In this document: in pieces, positions 1 to 5,132 of the stretch
Numbering within the stretch: position 1 is the first letter of the stretch
How the letters are laid out: the number at the start of each line of letters is the position of its first letter
NCBI GenBank assembly: GCA_021199135.1
Contig: JAJQIQ010000076.1
Location: forward strand, 1 to 10,044
From: Clostridiales bacterium
Lineage (GTDB): Bacteria > Bacillota > Clostridia > Lachnospirales > Lachnospiraceae
DNA length: 10,044 nucleotides
Reading direction: 5' to 3'
Program-made: the position numbers and the translations under genes
Notes under the pieces: generated by a model
The model's database searches: none
The model's input: the letters and a program-made list of their open reading frames with translations, nothing else
What the model was told of the DNA's origin: nothing

Positions 1-274
1 GACTGATATTATAGAACCCGTAATTGCCCGCAGCCTTTCTCAAAAATCCGTCCCTTACGGCCAAGTGCTTGATCTTTTCATAGGTTTCCAGAACCTGGTC
101 ATGTGTCGGGAGCAAGCAATCATGAAATCTCTTGATGACAACCATAGGAAGAATCACCAATCCATATTCGTGCGGCTTGTATGCGCCATATAGTGAGTTT
201 GCCACGTTCCATATCAAATTGGCCTTTTCCTGAATGTTGACGCCTACTTCTTCGATTTTGTCATTAGAGCCCAT
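1..274 (-). CDS. hsdM: Type I restriction-modification DNA methylase subunit, 5' part (partial)
   Basis: This is the N-terminal 91 codons of a gene that leaves the window at the left edge. The ATG at 274-272 has a strong AAGGAGG site 9 nt upstream. The reading begins MGSNDKIEEVG and then contains IWNVANSLYGAYKPHEYG, VILPMVVIKR and, near the edge, LRKAAGNYGFYN. This order matches the N-terminal helical domain of HsdM methylases of the 'IW..AD.LRG.YK..EYG..ILP..VLRRLDC' type. In that family the protein is the adenine-N6 methyltransferase subunit, which works with HsdS for recognition and HsdR for cleavage. The catalytic NPPF motif lies outside the window, so activity cannot be judged. The start codon overlaps the last 11 bases of the transposase-like gene upstream, so the two are probably co-transcribed and translationally coupled. 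HsdR and HsdS would be expected further left. Family assignment is confident; completeness is unknown. Confidence 0.88.
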   Translation of the reverse strand, partial: MGSNDKIEEVGVNIQEKANLIWNVANSLYGAYKPHEYGLVILPMVVIKRFHDCLLPTHDQVLETYEKIKHLAVRDGFLRKAAGNYGFYNIS

Positions 275-1622
275 AAAACCGATCCTCCTTAATGCTGTTT
301 GCAATACCGCTCATGCTTTGCGTAAACCTGTCTATAGGAATGCCTAACCTATATTTTTTCCCATTCTCTTCAATAGTGTCAAACGGCGTGGTCAGGAAAC
401 ATCTTGCCTTTAAAACGTCAAATATGCAATGCGGCATACTATGAAAAGCATCGCAGATTGCGTTTGTAGCGGATTTAAAATTTTTCGGCGGTTTGATATC
501 CATGTTGATAAATGACCGTATTTCTTGCTCGTAATTTTCAATAGTTTCCACAAGCGCGGAGAATTCTGTCAAATCAGGTGGAAGTTCAGACACCCATTCA
601 CGTAGATCTTCGTATGTCCAGTTGTCCGACATAAGCCTCATAAATTTTTGGTGCACATCATATGCCGACCTCAGTCGTGGACGGCTAGCCATGCCATCCT
701 TTATCTGATTCTTGTCATGTTCATTCTGATATTTCTCTTGCATCGTGAGAGCAGTTTCTTTATAGGGTACGGGGAATCGTTTTCCGTCACTCTGAATTAT
801 TTTAATCATGGCATTTCGCGCATATCGGAGTAAACATTCATCTGTGACAACAGGCTCCGCTTCGACAAAGGCCGATGTTACCGCGCTTAAAATGCCATCG
901 GCGGGGTCTATATACACGCCAGAGACCTTGCTTGCATCAAAATTGCGCAAGTAAGCCAGCACAGTATCCTCGTATGAATCTGCAAGTATGTCGATGCAGT
1001 AGACTGTGTTTTTGTACAGTGCAAAAACCACCGGATATGTATCATGGTAAAAATTCACTTCTATAATTCCGAGTACTCTTGGCGTATACAGCGGTTGCAT
1101 AAGTGATTCCTTGTAGCTAATGCGCCTACGCATAATAGGACCAACCGAGGAAGTAGATGCCGGAACCCCATAATATTCGCAGACTTTCTTATATGAGTGG
1201 CGAAACGTTCCCTCAGCCAGAACATCGGAAAGGCGATTGGTGTATCGGCATCCCTTGTCTCCGAATGTAATCGGTTCAGGGAATACTATGCCGCCGCAAT
1301 CATCGCAACGGAAGTAGCGTTGGTAGAAAGTCAAATCTATCACGCGGGACTTGGTGCGCTTTTCTGAGCCCTGTTCCGTATCACCGTTGTTGGGAAGAAT
1401 GTCCTTAAATTTACGCTTTAGAATTTTGGAACAGCGCGTATTGGCCGAGCCACAGTTTGGACAGACAGGCTTTTCCCCTGTAAAATAGCATTCCTGCACG
1501 GCCTCATAGTGCTTCGGAGCATTATCCTTGTCCTCATTCTTAAGAGCAAGCAGTCCGGCAATGCCGAGAGCCTCAGTTCTGGATTCAGAAACAGCTTGCC
1601 GCCCATAAAGCTTTTTGCCCAA
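264..1622 (-). CDS. Degenerate ISL3-type transposase-like protein, probably domesticated
   Basis: With the TTG start at 1622 (GGGAGG 9 nt upstream) the protein has 452 aa. A GTG at 1661 would add 13 residues but has a poorer site. Seen: zinc-ribbon pairs CPNC (54-57) and CDDC (106-109), an HTH-like stretch near 141-167 (RHSYKKVCEYYGV), and a core laid out like ISL3 transposases: PRVLGIIEVNF (about 181), then VYIDPADG (about 236-243), then VVTDECLLRYARNAM (about 258-272), and a C-terminal SGIANSIKEDRFYGL. By my manual alignment to the ISL3 DDE pattern, the first Asp of 'GID(D/E)' is Ile, the usual DRFH is DECL, and the Glu of 'NG..EG.N' is Gly. Only the middle Asp seems kept, and the usual tail after YG is missing. 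I infer loss of transposition activity but retained DNA binding. No terminal inverted repeats are visible around it, and it overlaps hsdM by 11 bp, unlike an IS. It may regulate, or act with, the type I system. A diverged but active transposase is the alternative. Confidence 0.68.
   Translation of the reverse strand: MGKKLYGRQAVSESRTEALGIAGLLALKNEDKDNAPKHYEAVQECYFTGEKPVCPNCGSANTRCSKILKRKFKDILPNNGDTEQGSEKRTKSRVIDLTFYQRYFRCDDCGGIVFPEPITFGDKGCRYTNRLSDVLAEGTFRHSYKKVCEYYGVPASTSSVGPIMRRRISYKESLMQPLYTPRVLGIIEVNFYHDTYPVVFALYKNTVYCIDILADSYEDTVLAYLRNFDASKVSGVYIDPADGILSAVTSAFVEAEPVVTDECLLRYARNAMIKIIQSDGKRFPVPYKETALTMQEKYQNEHDKNQIKDGMASRPRLRSAYDVHQKFMRLMSDNWTYEDLREWVSELPPDLTEFSALVETIENYEQEIRSFINMDIKPPKNFKSATNAICDAFHSMPHCIFDVLKARCFLTTPFDTIEENGKKYRLGIPIDRFTQSMSGIANSIKEDRFYGL
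281..290 (-). promoter_or_regulatory. Ribosome binding site of hsdM inside the upstream gene
   Basis: On the minus strand AAGGAGGATC ends 6 nt before the hsdM ATG, with a gap of 9 nt from the GGAGG core. It is a near-consensus Shine-Dalgarno lying within the final codons of the transposase-like gene. This fixes the hsdM start and shows that the two genes share a transcript. Confidence 0.8.
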
Positions 1623-1663
1623 TGATGCTTTCCTCCCAGTTCTTTGACCTTGTACATACACAT

Positions 1664-1766
1664 TTTACCACCATAAAACGAATATGACAAGTCTTTTTTA
1701 CTTTTTTGCCACCAAAAAAAGGACATGTTATTTTTTTATTTTTATTTGCCACCACAAAGCGAACAA
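1664..1766 (-). repeat. Three direct repeats, GGTGGYAAA core, spaced 40-41 bp
   Basis: On the plus strand the cores start at 1667 (ACCACCATAAAACGAA), 1708 (GCCACCAAAAAAAGGA) and 1748 (GCCACCACAAAGCGAA). The minus-strand consensus is roughly TTCGYTTTRTGGTGGYAAA. Spacing is 41 and 40 bp, close to four helical turns, so bound proteins would sit on one face. They lie between the candidate promoter (1800-1805) and the start of the transposase-like gene, so they could be operators, for example for autoregulation by the DNA-binding domains of that protein, or elements in its leader RNA. Each unit is interrupted by AT-rich, unrelated sequence. They could also be internal binding repeats of a mobile element end. 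Confidence 0.55.
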
Positions 1767-1799
1767 TCTTGCGTGTGTAATCCACATTGACCTGATATT

Positions 1800-1808
1800 A
1801 TTGTAGCA
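1800..1808 (-). promoter_or_regulatory. Candidate extended -10 promoter for the leftward operon
   Basis: The minus strand reads TGCTACAAT, an extended -10 (TG-N-TACAAT). I see no good -35 at 16-18 nt upstream. Transcription would begin near 1793 and leave a leader of about 170 nt, carrying the three repeats, before the TTG start at 1622. It is a pattern match only. Confidence 0.35.
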
Positions 1809-1823
1809 TGAAAAGTTGGTAAC

Positions 1824-1880
1824 GTCCCGCCGACCGGCGCATTCGGTCGCTCCGAATGGCCCAACGCCGGTCGACGGGGC
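1824..1880. repeat. Long nested inverted repeat (hairpin or cruciform)
   Basis: Outer arms 1824-1839 and 1865-1880 pair over 16 positions with one mismatch (C1830/A1874) and one G-T wobble (1825/1879). Inside, CATTCGG (1840-1846) pairs perfectly with CCGAATG (1852-1858) around a TCGCT loop, and GCCCAA (1859-1864) stays unpaired. No T-run follows on either strand, so an ordinary intrinsic terminator is unlikely. It lies where AT-rich leftward DNA gives way to GC-rich rightward phage DNA. That position would suit an element end, recombination site, replication-related structure or a transcript-stabilising stem. Confidence 0.6.
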
Positions 1881-1929
1881 AACTAAATAGACATGGCACC
1901 CTTTTTGGGCAAGGGCGTCACAACCAAAT

Positions 1930-2030
1930 GAATGGAGGAAAACCATCAATGGCTGTGGCTTGGTATTCTATTGCCTTTTTTAGGATCTGTCAGGGGTGTC
2001 CTCCATTCCATCAAAAAGATTGGAGGACAC
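1930..2030 (+). promoter_or_regulatory. Attenuator-like leader with mutually exclusive hairpins hiding two ribosome binding sites
   Basis: GTGTCCTCCA (1996-2005) is perfectly complementary to TGGAGGACAC (2021-2030), which contains the Shine-Dalgarno GGAGG (2022-2026) of the sigma-like gene starting at 2034. The overlapping segment TCCTCCATTC (1999-2008) is also perfectly complementary, over 10 bp, to GAATGGAGGA (1930-1939), which holds another GGAGG ahead of a possible leader ORF. The CCTCC at 2000-2004 can therefore mask only one of the two sites at a time. This is the logic of translational attenuators such as erm leaders. The pairings are seen directly; switching and any trigger are inferred. 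GGAGG recurs because both are ribosome binding sites, but the complementarity extends well beyond that core on both sides. Confidence 0.55.
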
Positions 2031-2122
2031 AACATGAAAAGGTACGAGGAATCAAAGACGAGTCGCTCCGAGGAGTACACATACTCCTCCGTAGTGAAAG
2101 GAGACGAAGTCACATTTACTGA
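1949..2122 (+). CDS. Possible leader ORF overlapping the sigma-like gene
   Basis: A 57-codon frame starts at ATG 1949, 10 nt after the GGAGG at 1934-1938. It begins MAVAWYSIAFFRICQGCPPF, runs through the hairpin that covers the sigma-gene ribosome binding site, and ends at 2122 inside that gene in another frame. After about residue 20 it shadows the sigma-like coding frame, so its C-terminal part is unlikely to be selected as protein. If translated, ribosomes crossing 1996-2030 would melt the hairpin and could activate or interfere with initiation at 2034. An in-frame ATG at 1928 precedes its ribosome binding site and is less likely. This may be chance. Confidence 0.25.
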   Translation: MAVAWYSIAFFRICQGCPPFHQKDWRTQHEKVRGIKDESLRGVHILLRSERRRSHIY

Positions 2123-2522
2123 GGAAACCGTAGGGTCATACTGGTTTAATACCATCAAGGAAATGGACCGTGAGGAGAACAACGCCGACCGACGCGAGCG
2201 ACGACACGCTCCGCTGCATTATGATGCTTGCCTATCCGAGGACGGGGAATACGGATCGGACAGCAATCCTTTCCTCGCCGATCCGAGGGGGAACATTTTG
2301 GACCGCATCCTCGACGCAATCGCGGAAGATGAACGCGAAGACCTGAAACGCAGGCTGGGCAAGGCCGTGGACGGGCTTGACGCACGGCAGGTGAAGCTCC
2401 TCGTCAACAAGTTCGTGCTCGGGAAGACGAACGTCGCGATTGCAGCGGAGGAGGGTGTCTCCGAGACCGCCGTCCGCAAGCGTCTCCAGAACGTTCTCAA
2501 GGCGTTGAGGAAAAAAATTTAA
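2034..2522 (+). CDS. Sigma-70 region 4-like regulator of phage/integrative-element type
   Basis: The 162-aa protein has an N-terminal acidic/Thr-rich part. A segment YWFNTIKEMDREENNADRRE (about 36-55) resembles the 'W...I.EMDREE.N..R.E.RR' stretch of sigma-like proteins of Firmicutes mobile elements. The C-terminal helix-turn-helix (about 115-160: LDARQVKLLVNKFVLGKTN, then EGVSETAVRKRLQN) matches sigma region 4, which contacts -35 DNA. No region 2 is visible, so it is probably a regulator or partial sigma rather than a full factor. I chose ATG 2034 (GGAGG, 7 nt gap). An in-frame ATG at 1932 would add 34 residues, including the hydrophobic WLWLGILLPFLG, which is out of place in such a protein and lacks a ribosome site. 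It stands first in the rightward gene series, and its ribosome site is buried in a perfect 10-bp stem. Family level is fairly secure, targets unknown. Confidence 0.72.
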   Translation: MKRYEESKTSRSEEYTYSSVVKGDEVTFTEETVGSYWFNTIKEMDREENNADRRERRHAPLHYDACLSEDGEYGSDSNPFLADPRGNILDRILDAIAEDEREDLKRRLGKAVDGLDARQVKLLVNKFVLGKTNVAIAAEEGVSETAVRKRLQNVLKALRKKI

Positions 2523-2528
2523 ATTTTT

Positions 2529-2563
2529 TCAGAAAACAGGGTTCGAATCCCTCGGATTTCTGA
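2529..2563 (+). ncRNA. Hairpin with tRNA T-arm-like tip (structured element or att-like fragment)
   Basis: TCAGAAA (2529-2535) pairs with TTTCTGA (2557-2563), 7 bp. Above an internal loop, AGGG (2538-2541) pairs with CCCT (2549-2552) and encloses TTCGAAT, exactly the form of a tRNA T-loop. The whole looks like an acceptor/T-arm minihelix and begins 7 nt after the sigma-like stop codon. No D-arm, anticodon arm or CCA end is present, so it is not a complete tRNA. No T-run follows on the plus strand, arguing against an intrinsic terminator. It could be a tRNA 3' fragment left by integration, an RNA-processing signal or a protein-binding structure. Confidence 0.4.
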
Positions 2564-2611
2564 CCTATTAGTAGGAGGACAAAAAAGCTCCCCCGGAAAG
2601 GAGAAACGAAA

Positions 2612-2965
2612 ATGGACCCAATACGAAACGCGGCGGTGTCCAGACGCCAGAGGGCACCGAATAGCGGAACCGCAGTCAGCGACGTGGCATGGCTCGGGGG
2701 AGGCTCGGGACCATATGAGCCCCTCGGGCTTGAGGGCAAGGTCGTGAGCGTCCGTCGGGCAATCCCGAAAGAGACGGTCGAGGAGCCGTGGGCGTATGGC
2801 CAACAGCGAATGTTTGTTCTTGAGGAGCACCGGGAGTTCCTCGTCGCTGTGGTACTCTCCCACTTGCGACCGACGTTCTGCTTCGGGCCGTCGCACGAGT
2901 ACGTCACGTGCCTGGACAAATTCGACATTAAGACGGGAGAACTTGTAGTGAAGGAGGCGAAGTAG
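2612..2965 (+). CDS. Uncharacterised phage protein, 117 aa
   Basis: I do not recognise a family. ATG 2612 is preceded by AAAGGAG at 8-9 nt. The first 35 or so residues are polar and Gly/Ser-rich and look disordered. Residues from about 40 on (LEGKVVSVRRAIP, then the VLEEHREFLVAVVLSHLRP stretch, then YVTCLDKFDIKTGELV) have the alternating pattern of a small beta-rich or alpha/beta domain. No transmembrane segment, signal peptide or Cys cluster is visible. It ends 3 nt before the next start and so belongs to the replication operon. The regular codon use and good ribosome site support a real gene. Confidence 0.6.
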   Translation: MDPIRNAAVSRRQRAPNSGTAVSDVAWLGGGSGPYEPLGLEGKVVSVRRAIPKETVEEPWAYGQQRMFVLEEHREFLVAVVLSHLRPTFCFGPSHEYVTCLDKFDIKTGELVVKEAK

Positions 2966-2968
2966 CTA

Positions 2969-3346
2969 ATGGGAAAGATGAAGGAACTGAGCCAGATACT
3001 GGACGAGATGATTGAGGCGGGAAATGGCATGATTGAATCCGCCAACTCCTTAAAGGAATACCTCTCATCCACGGACGCGGAAGGCGCGGCGGCAAAGCCG
3101 AAAAAGACGGAAACACCCGCCGCAAAGCCCGCCGCCCCCGCAAAGGAAAAGAAGCCAGAGCCAGAGCTTACGCTCGAGGACGTGCGCCGCAGGCTCACAG
3201 CGATGTCGAACGTCGACGAGGGCAAGCACCGTCAGTCGGTGAAAGCCTTGGTGAAGAAGTACGCCGACGGCGGGAACCTCAGCGACGTGAGGCCCGAGAA
3301 GTACGGGGAGCTCCTGTCCGAGCTGGAGGTGATCGGCAATGCCTAA
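2969..3346 (+). CDS. Small phage early protein with Ala/Lys/Pro linker (prophage 'rrp5-like' family)
   Basis: The protein has 125 aa in three parts: an N-terminal helix (about 1-32, LSQILDEMIEAGNGMIESAN), a low-complexity Ala/Lys/Pro linker (about 37-65) and a compact C-terminal domain (about 66-125, LTLEDVRRRLTAMSNV, then VKALVKKYADGGNLSDVRPE, then YGELLSELEVIG). The C-terminal pattern (LTLEDVR..L ... VR.LL.KYG...LSDI.PE.Y..LL) is familiar from small proteins just upstream of DUF2800/DUF2815 genes in Firmicutes prophages. These are often labelled 'rRNA biogenesis protein rrp5', a name I consider unreliable. The role is unknown; the location suggests a DNA replication or recombination accessory. 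It overlaps the next gene by 8 bp. Confidence 0.65.
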   Translation: MGKMKELSQILDEMIEAGNGMIESANSLKEYLSSTDAEGAAAKPKKTETPAAKPAAPAKEKKPEPELTLEDVRRRLTAMSNVDEGKHRQSVKALVKKYADGGNLSDVRPEKYGELLSELEVIGNA

Positions 3347-4466
3347 GCACGCACTGCTCTCCGCATCGTCGGCGCACAGGTGGATGGCCTGCCCGCCCTC
3401 CGCGAGGATGTGCGAGGACGCGGAGGAACAGCACAGCGAGTACGCCGCGCAGGGCACGGACGCACACAGCCTGTGCGAGATGAAGCTCCGTCAGGCCATA
3501 GGCCAGCGGGCGAAGGTGGACGTGTCGGACCTGACCTATTACGACATGGCGATGGAGGACGCGGCCGAGGAATACCGCGACTTCATCGTGGGAAAGTTCG
3601 AGGCGGCGAAGCAGGAATGCCGCGATCCCCTGCTCCTCATCGAGGAGAGGCTGGACTTCTCCAGATGGGTGCCGGAGGGCTTCGGCACAGGCGACGCCGT
3701 AATCCTTGCGGACAAGGTGCTGTATGTGATCGATTTCAAGTATGGCACAGGTGTTCGTGTCGAGGCCGAGGGCAATCCGCAGATGAGGTGCTACGCGCTC
3801 GGCGCACTGGACGCGTTCGACGGGATCTACGACATCGAGTCCGTCGAGATGACCATCTTCCAGCCGCGCCTTGGGAACGTCAGCACGTCCTTCATGGCAA
3901 AGGACGATCTCCTCAAGTGGTCGGACGAGGTCCTCGCGCCGACGGCGAAACTCGCATTCGATGGCAAATGTGAGTTCAAGGCCGGTGGGCATTGCCGCTT
4001 CTGCCGCGTGAAGGCCACGTGCCGCGCTCGGGCGGAGCACAGCATGGAGCTCGCGAGGTACGATTTCGCGGAGCCCGCCACGCTCTCAGATGAGGAGATA
4101 GCGGAAATCCTGCCGCGCATCGACGAGCTTACCGCGTGGGCGGCCGACGTGAAGGACTTCGCTTTGGCTCAGGCACTCGCGGGAGTCCACTACGACGGAT
4201 TCAAGCTGGTCGAGGGCAGATCGATACGCAAATACGTAAGCGAGGAGGCGGTCGCGGATGCCGTGAGCGCGGCGGGGTACGATCCGTATGAGCAGAAGGT
4301 GCTCGGCATCACGGCGATGACGTCGCTCCTCGGCAAGAGGAAATTCGAGGAAATATTGGGTGACTTAGTACACAAGCCGCCAGGCAAGCCGGTGCTCGTA
4401 CCCGAGACGGACAGGCGTCCGGCAATGAACACGGCGGCAGACGACTTTAACGGCATTAACGATTAA
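3339..4466 (+). CDS. DUF2800 family protein: RecB/Cas4-like nuclease with candidate Fe-S cysteines
   Basis: The 375-aa protein has PD-(D/E)XK features: GTGDAV (D119), VIDFKYGTG (D132, K134) and NPQMRCYALGA (Q148, Y152), with EERLDF (102-107) before them. Cysteines C18 (in MACPPSARM) and C219-x2-C222-x5-C228 (CRFCRVKATC) reproduce the split one-plus-three layout that holds a 4Fe-4S cluster in AddB and Cas4 nucleases. The start region SASSAHRWMACPPSARM is typical of the DUF2800 family. I infer a DNA nuclease for phage recombination or end processing; activity is not established here. The start overlaps the upstream gene by 8 bp behind GGAGG. The ssDNA-binding protein and polymerase follow, the usual phage order. 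Family assignment is firm, the biochemical role less so. Confidence 0.85.
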   Translation: MPKHALLSASSAHRWMACPPSARMCEDAEEQHSEYAAQGTDAHSLCEMKLRQAIGQRAKVDVSDLTYYDMAMEDAAEEYRDFIVGKFEAAKQECRDPLLLIEERLDFSRWVPEGFGTGDAVILADKVLYVIDFKYGTGVRVEAEGNPQMRCYALGALDAFDGIYDIESVEMTIFQPRLGNVSTSFMAKDDLLKWSDEVLAPTAKLAFDGKCEFKAGGHCRFCRVKATCRARAEHSMELARYDFAEPATLSDEEIAEILPRIDELTAWAADVKDFALAQALAGVHYDGFKLVEGRSIRKYVSEEAVADAVSAAGYDPYEQKVLGITAMTSLLGKRKFEEILGDLVHKPPGKPVLVPETDRRPAMNTAADDFNGIND

Positions 4467-4490
4467 ATGACATTACGGAGGTAAATAATT

Positions 4491-5066
4491 ATGGCAACTA
4501 CGAATTCAACGAAAATAATCACGGGAAAGGACACGCGCTTCAGCTATGTGCATCTGTTTGAGCCGCAATCTATCAACGGCGGGACGCCGAAGTACTCGGT
4601 ATCGCTCATAATCCCTAAGAGCGACAAAAAGACCGTGGCGGCGATCAAGGCGGCGATGGAGGCGGCCCGTGAGGAAGGCTCGGCCAAGCTCAAGGGCAAC
4701 GGCAAGACCCTCCCGCCGCTCGAGGCATTGAAAACCCCGCTGCGCGACGGAGACCTTGAGAGGCCGGACGATGAGGCGTATGCAAACTCCTACTTCATCA
4801 ACGCAAACTCCACGGTCGCACCGGGGATCGTGGACGCAAACTGCAATCCCATCATCGAGAGGTCTGAGGTCTACTCCGGGGTGTACGGCAGGGCATCGAT
4901 CAACATCTACGCATTCAACACTAATGGAAACAAGGGTTTGGCAGCGGGACTGAACAACGTTCAGATTCTGCGAAAAGGAGAACCTTTGGGCGGTCGCGCA
5001 AGCGCGGAGTCCGACTTCGCGGGGCTTGATGATGGCGGCGACGATGACGACGACTTCCTGTCATAA
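4491..5066 (+). CDS. DUF2815 / Enc34-type single-stranded DNA-binding protein
   Basis: The protein has 191 aa. The N-terminal pattern (TGKDTRFSYVHLFEPQ, then GGTPKYSVSLIIPKSDKKTV) is the hallmark of DUF2815 proteins, the family of the phage Enc34 ssDNA-binding protein (OB fold). Mid-protein LRDGDLERPDDEAYANSYFI and RSEVYSGVYGRASINIYAF also fit. The C-terminus (about 176-191) is strongly acidic and ends DDDDDFLS, like the partner-recruiting tails of SSB proteins. It should coat ssDNA at the phage fork and may contact the polymerase or primase through that tail. The start has an excellent GGAGGT site. It lies between nuclease and polymerase genes, as in many prophages. Confidence 0.88.
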   Translation: MATTNSTKIITGKDTRFSYVHLFEPQSINGGTPKYSVSLIIPKSDKKTVAAIKAAMEAAREEGSAKLKGNGKTLPPLEALKTPLRDGDLERPDDEAYANSYFINANSTVAPGIVDANCNPIIERSEVYSGVYGRASINIYAFNTNGNKGLAAGLNNVQILRKGEPLGGRASAESDFAGLDDGGDDDDDFLS

Positions 5067-5082
5067 AAACACACAACTGGGA

Positions 5083-5106
5083 GGGGAGGGGCATCTGCCC
5101 GTCCCC
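5083..5106 (+). other. GC-rich hairpin between the SSB and polymerase genes
   Basis: GGGGA (5083-5087) pairs with TCCCC (5102-5106) and GGGC (5089-5092) with GCCC (5097-5100), separated by one G-G mismatch, with an ATCT loop. It starts 17 nt after the SSB stop and ends 27 nt before the polymerase ATG. No T-run follows, so it is more likely an mRNA-stability or processing stem that sets unequal SSB and polymerase levels than a full terminator. Confidence 0.4.
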
Positions 5107-5132
5107 ATATTCCCATATGCGGAGATGACCAC

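Noticed and set aside
1664..1766. Three repeats as a short CRISPR array
   Set aside because: The repeats are imperfect and short, the gaps are AT-rich and not spacer-like, and no cas gene is near.
1728..1949. Minus-strand 73-codon frame in the divergent region
   Set aside because: It crosses the long inverted repeat and the candidate promoter, has no good ribosome site and no recognisable protein pattern.
1932..2033. Sigma-like gene starting at ATG 1932
   Set aside because: No ribosome site precedes it, and it would add a hydrophobic N-terminus unlike the family. ATG 2034 has a clear GGAGG.
2511..2563. Intrinsic terminator after the sigma-like gene
   Set aside because: The T-run precedes the hairpin rather than following it on the plus strand. 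On the minus strand the tract after the stem starts with A and no gene ends there.
2529..2563. Complete tRNA gene
   Set aside because: Only a T-arm-like tip and a stem are present; no D-arm, anticodon arm or CCA-type end can be folded nearby.
2497..3225. Open frame of 242 codons on the minus strand
   Set aside because: Opposite three coupled plus-strand genes; the product is Ser/Phe-rich low complexity, typical of an antisense shadow.
3279..4040. Open frame of 253 codons on the minus strand
   Set aside because: Antisense to the DUF2800 gene with its intact nuclease and cysteine motifs; His/Arg/Leu-rich shadow composition.
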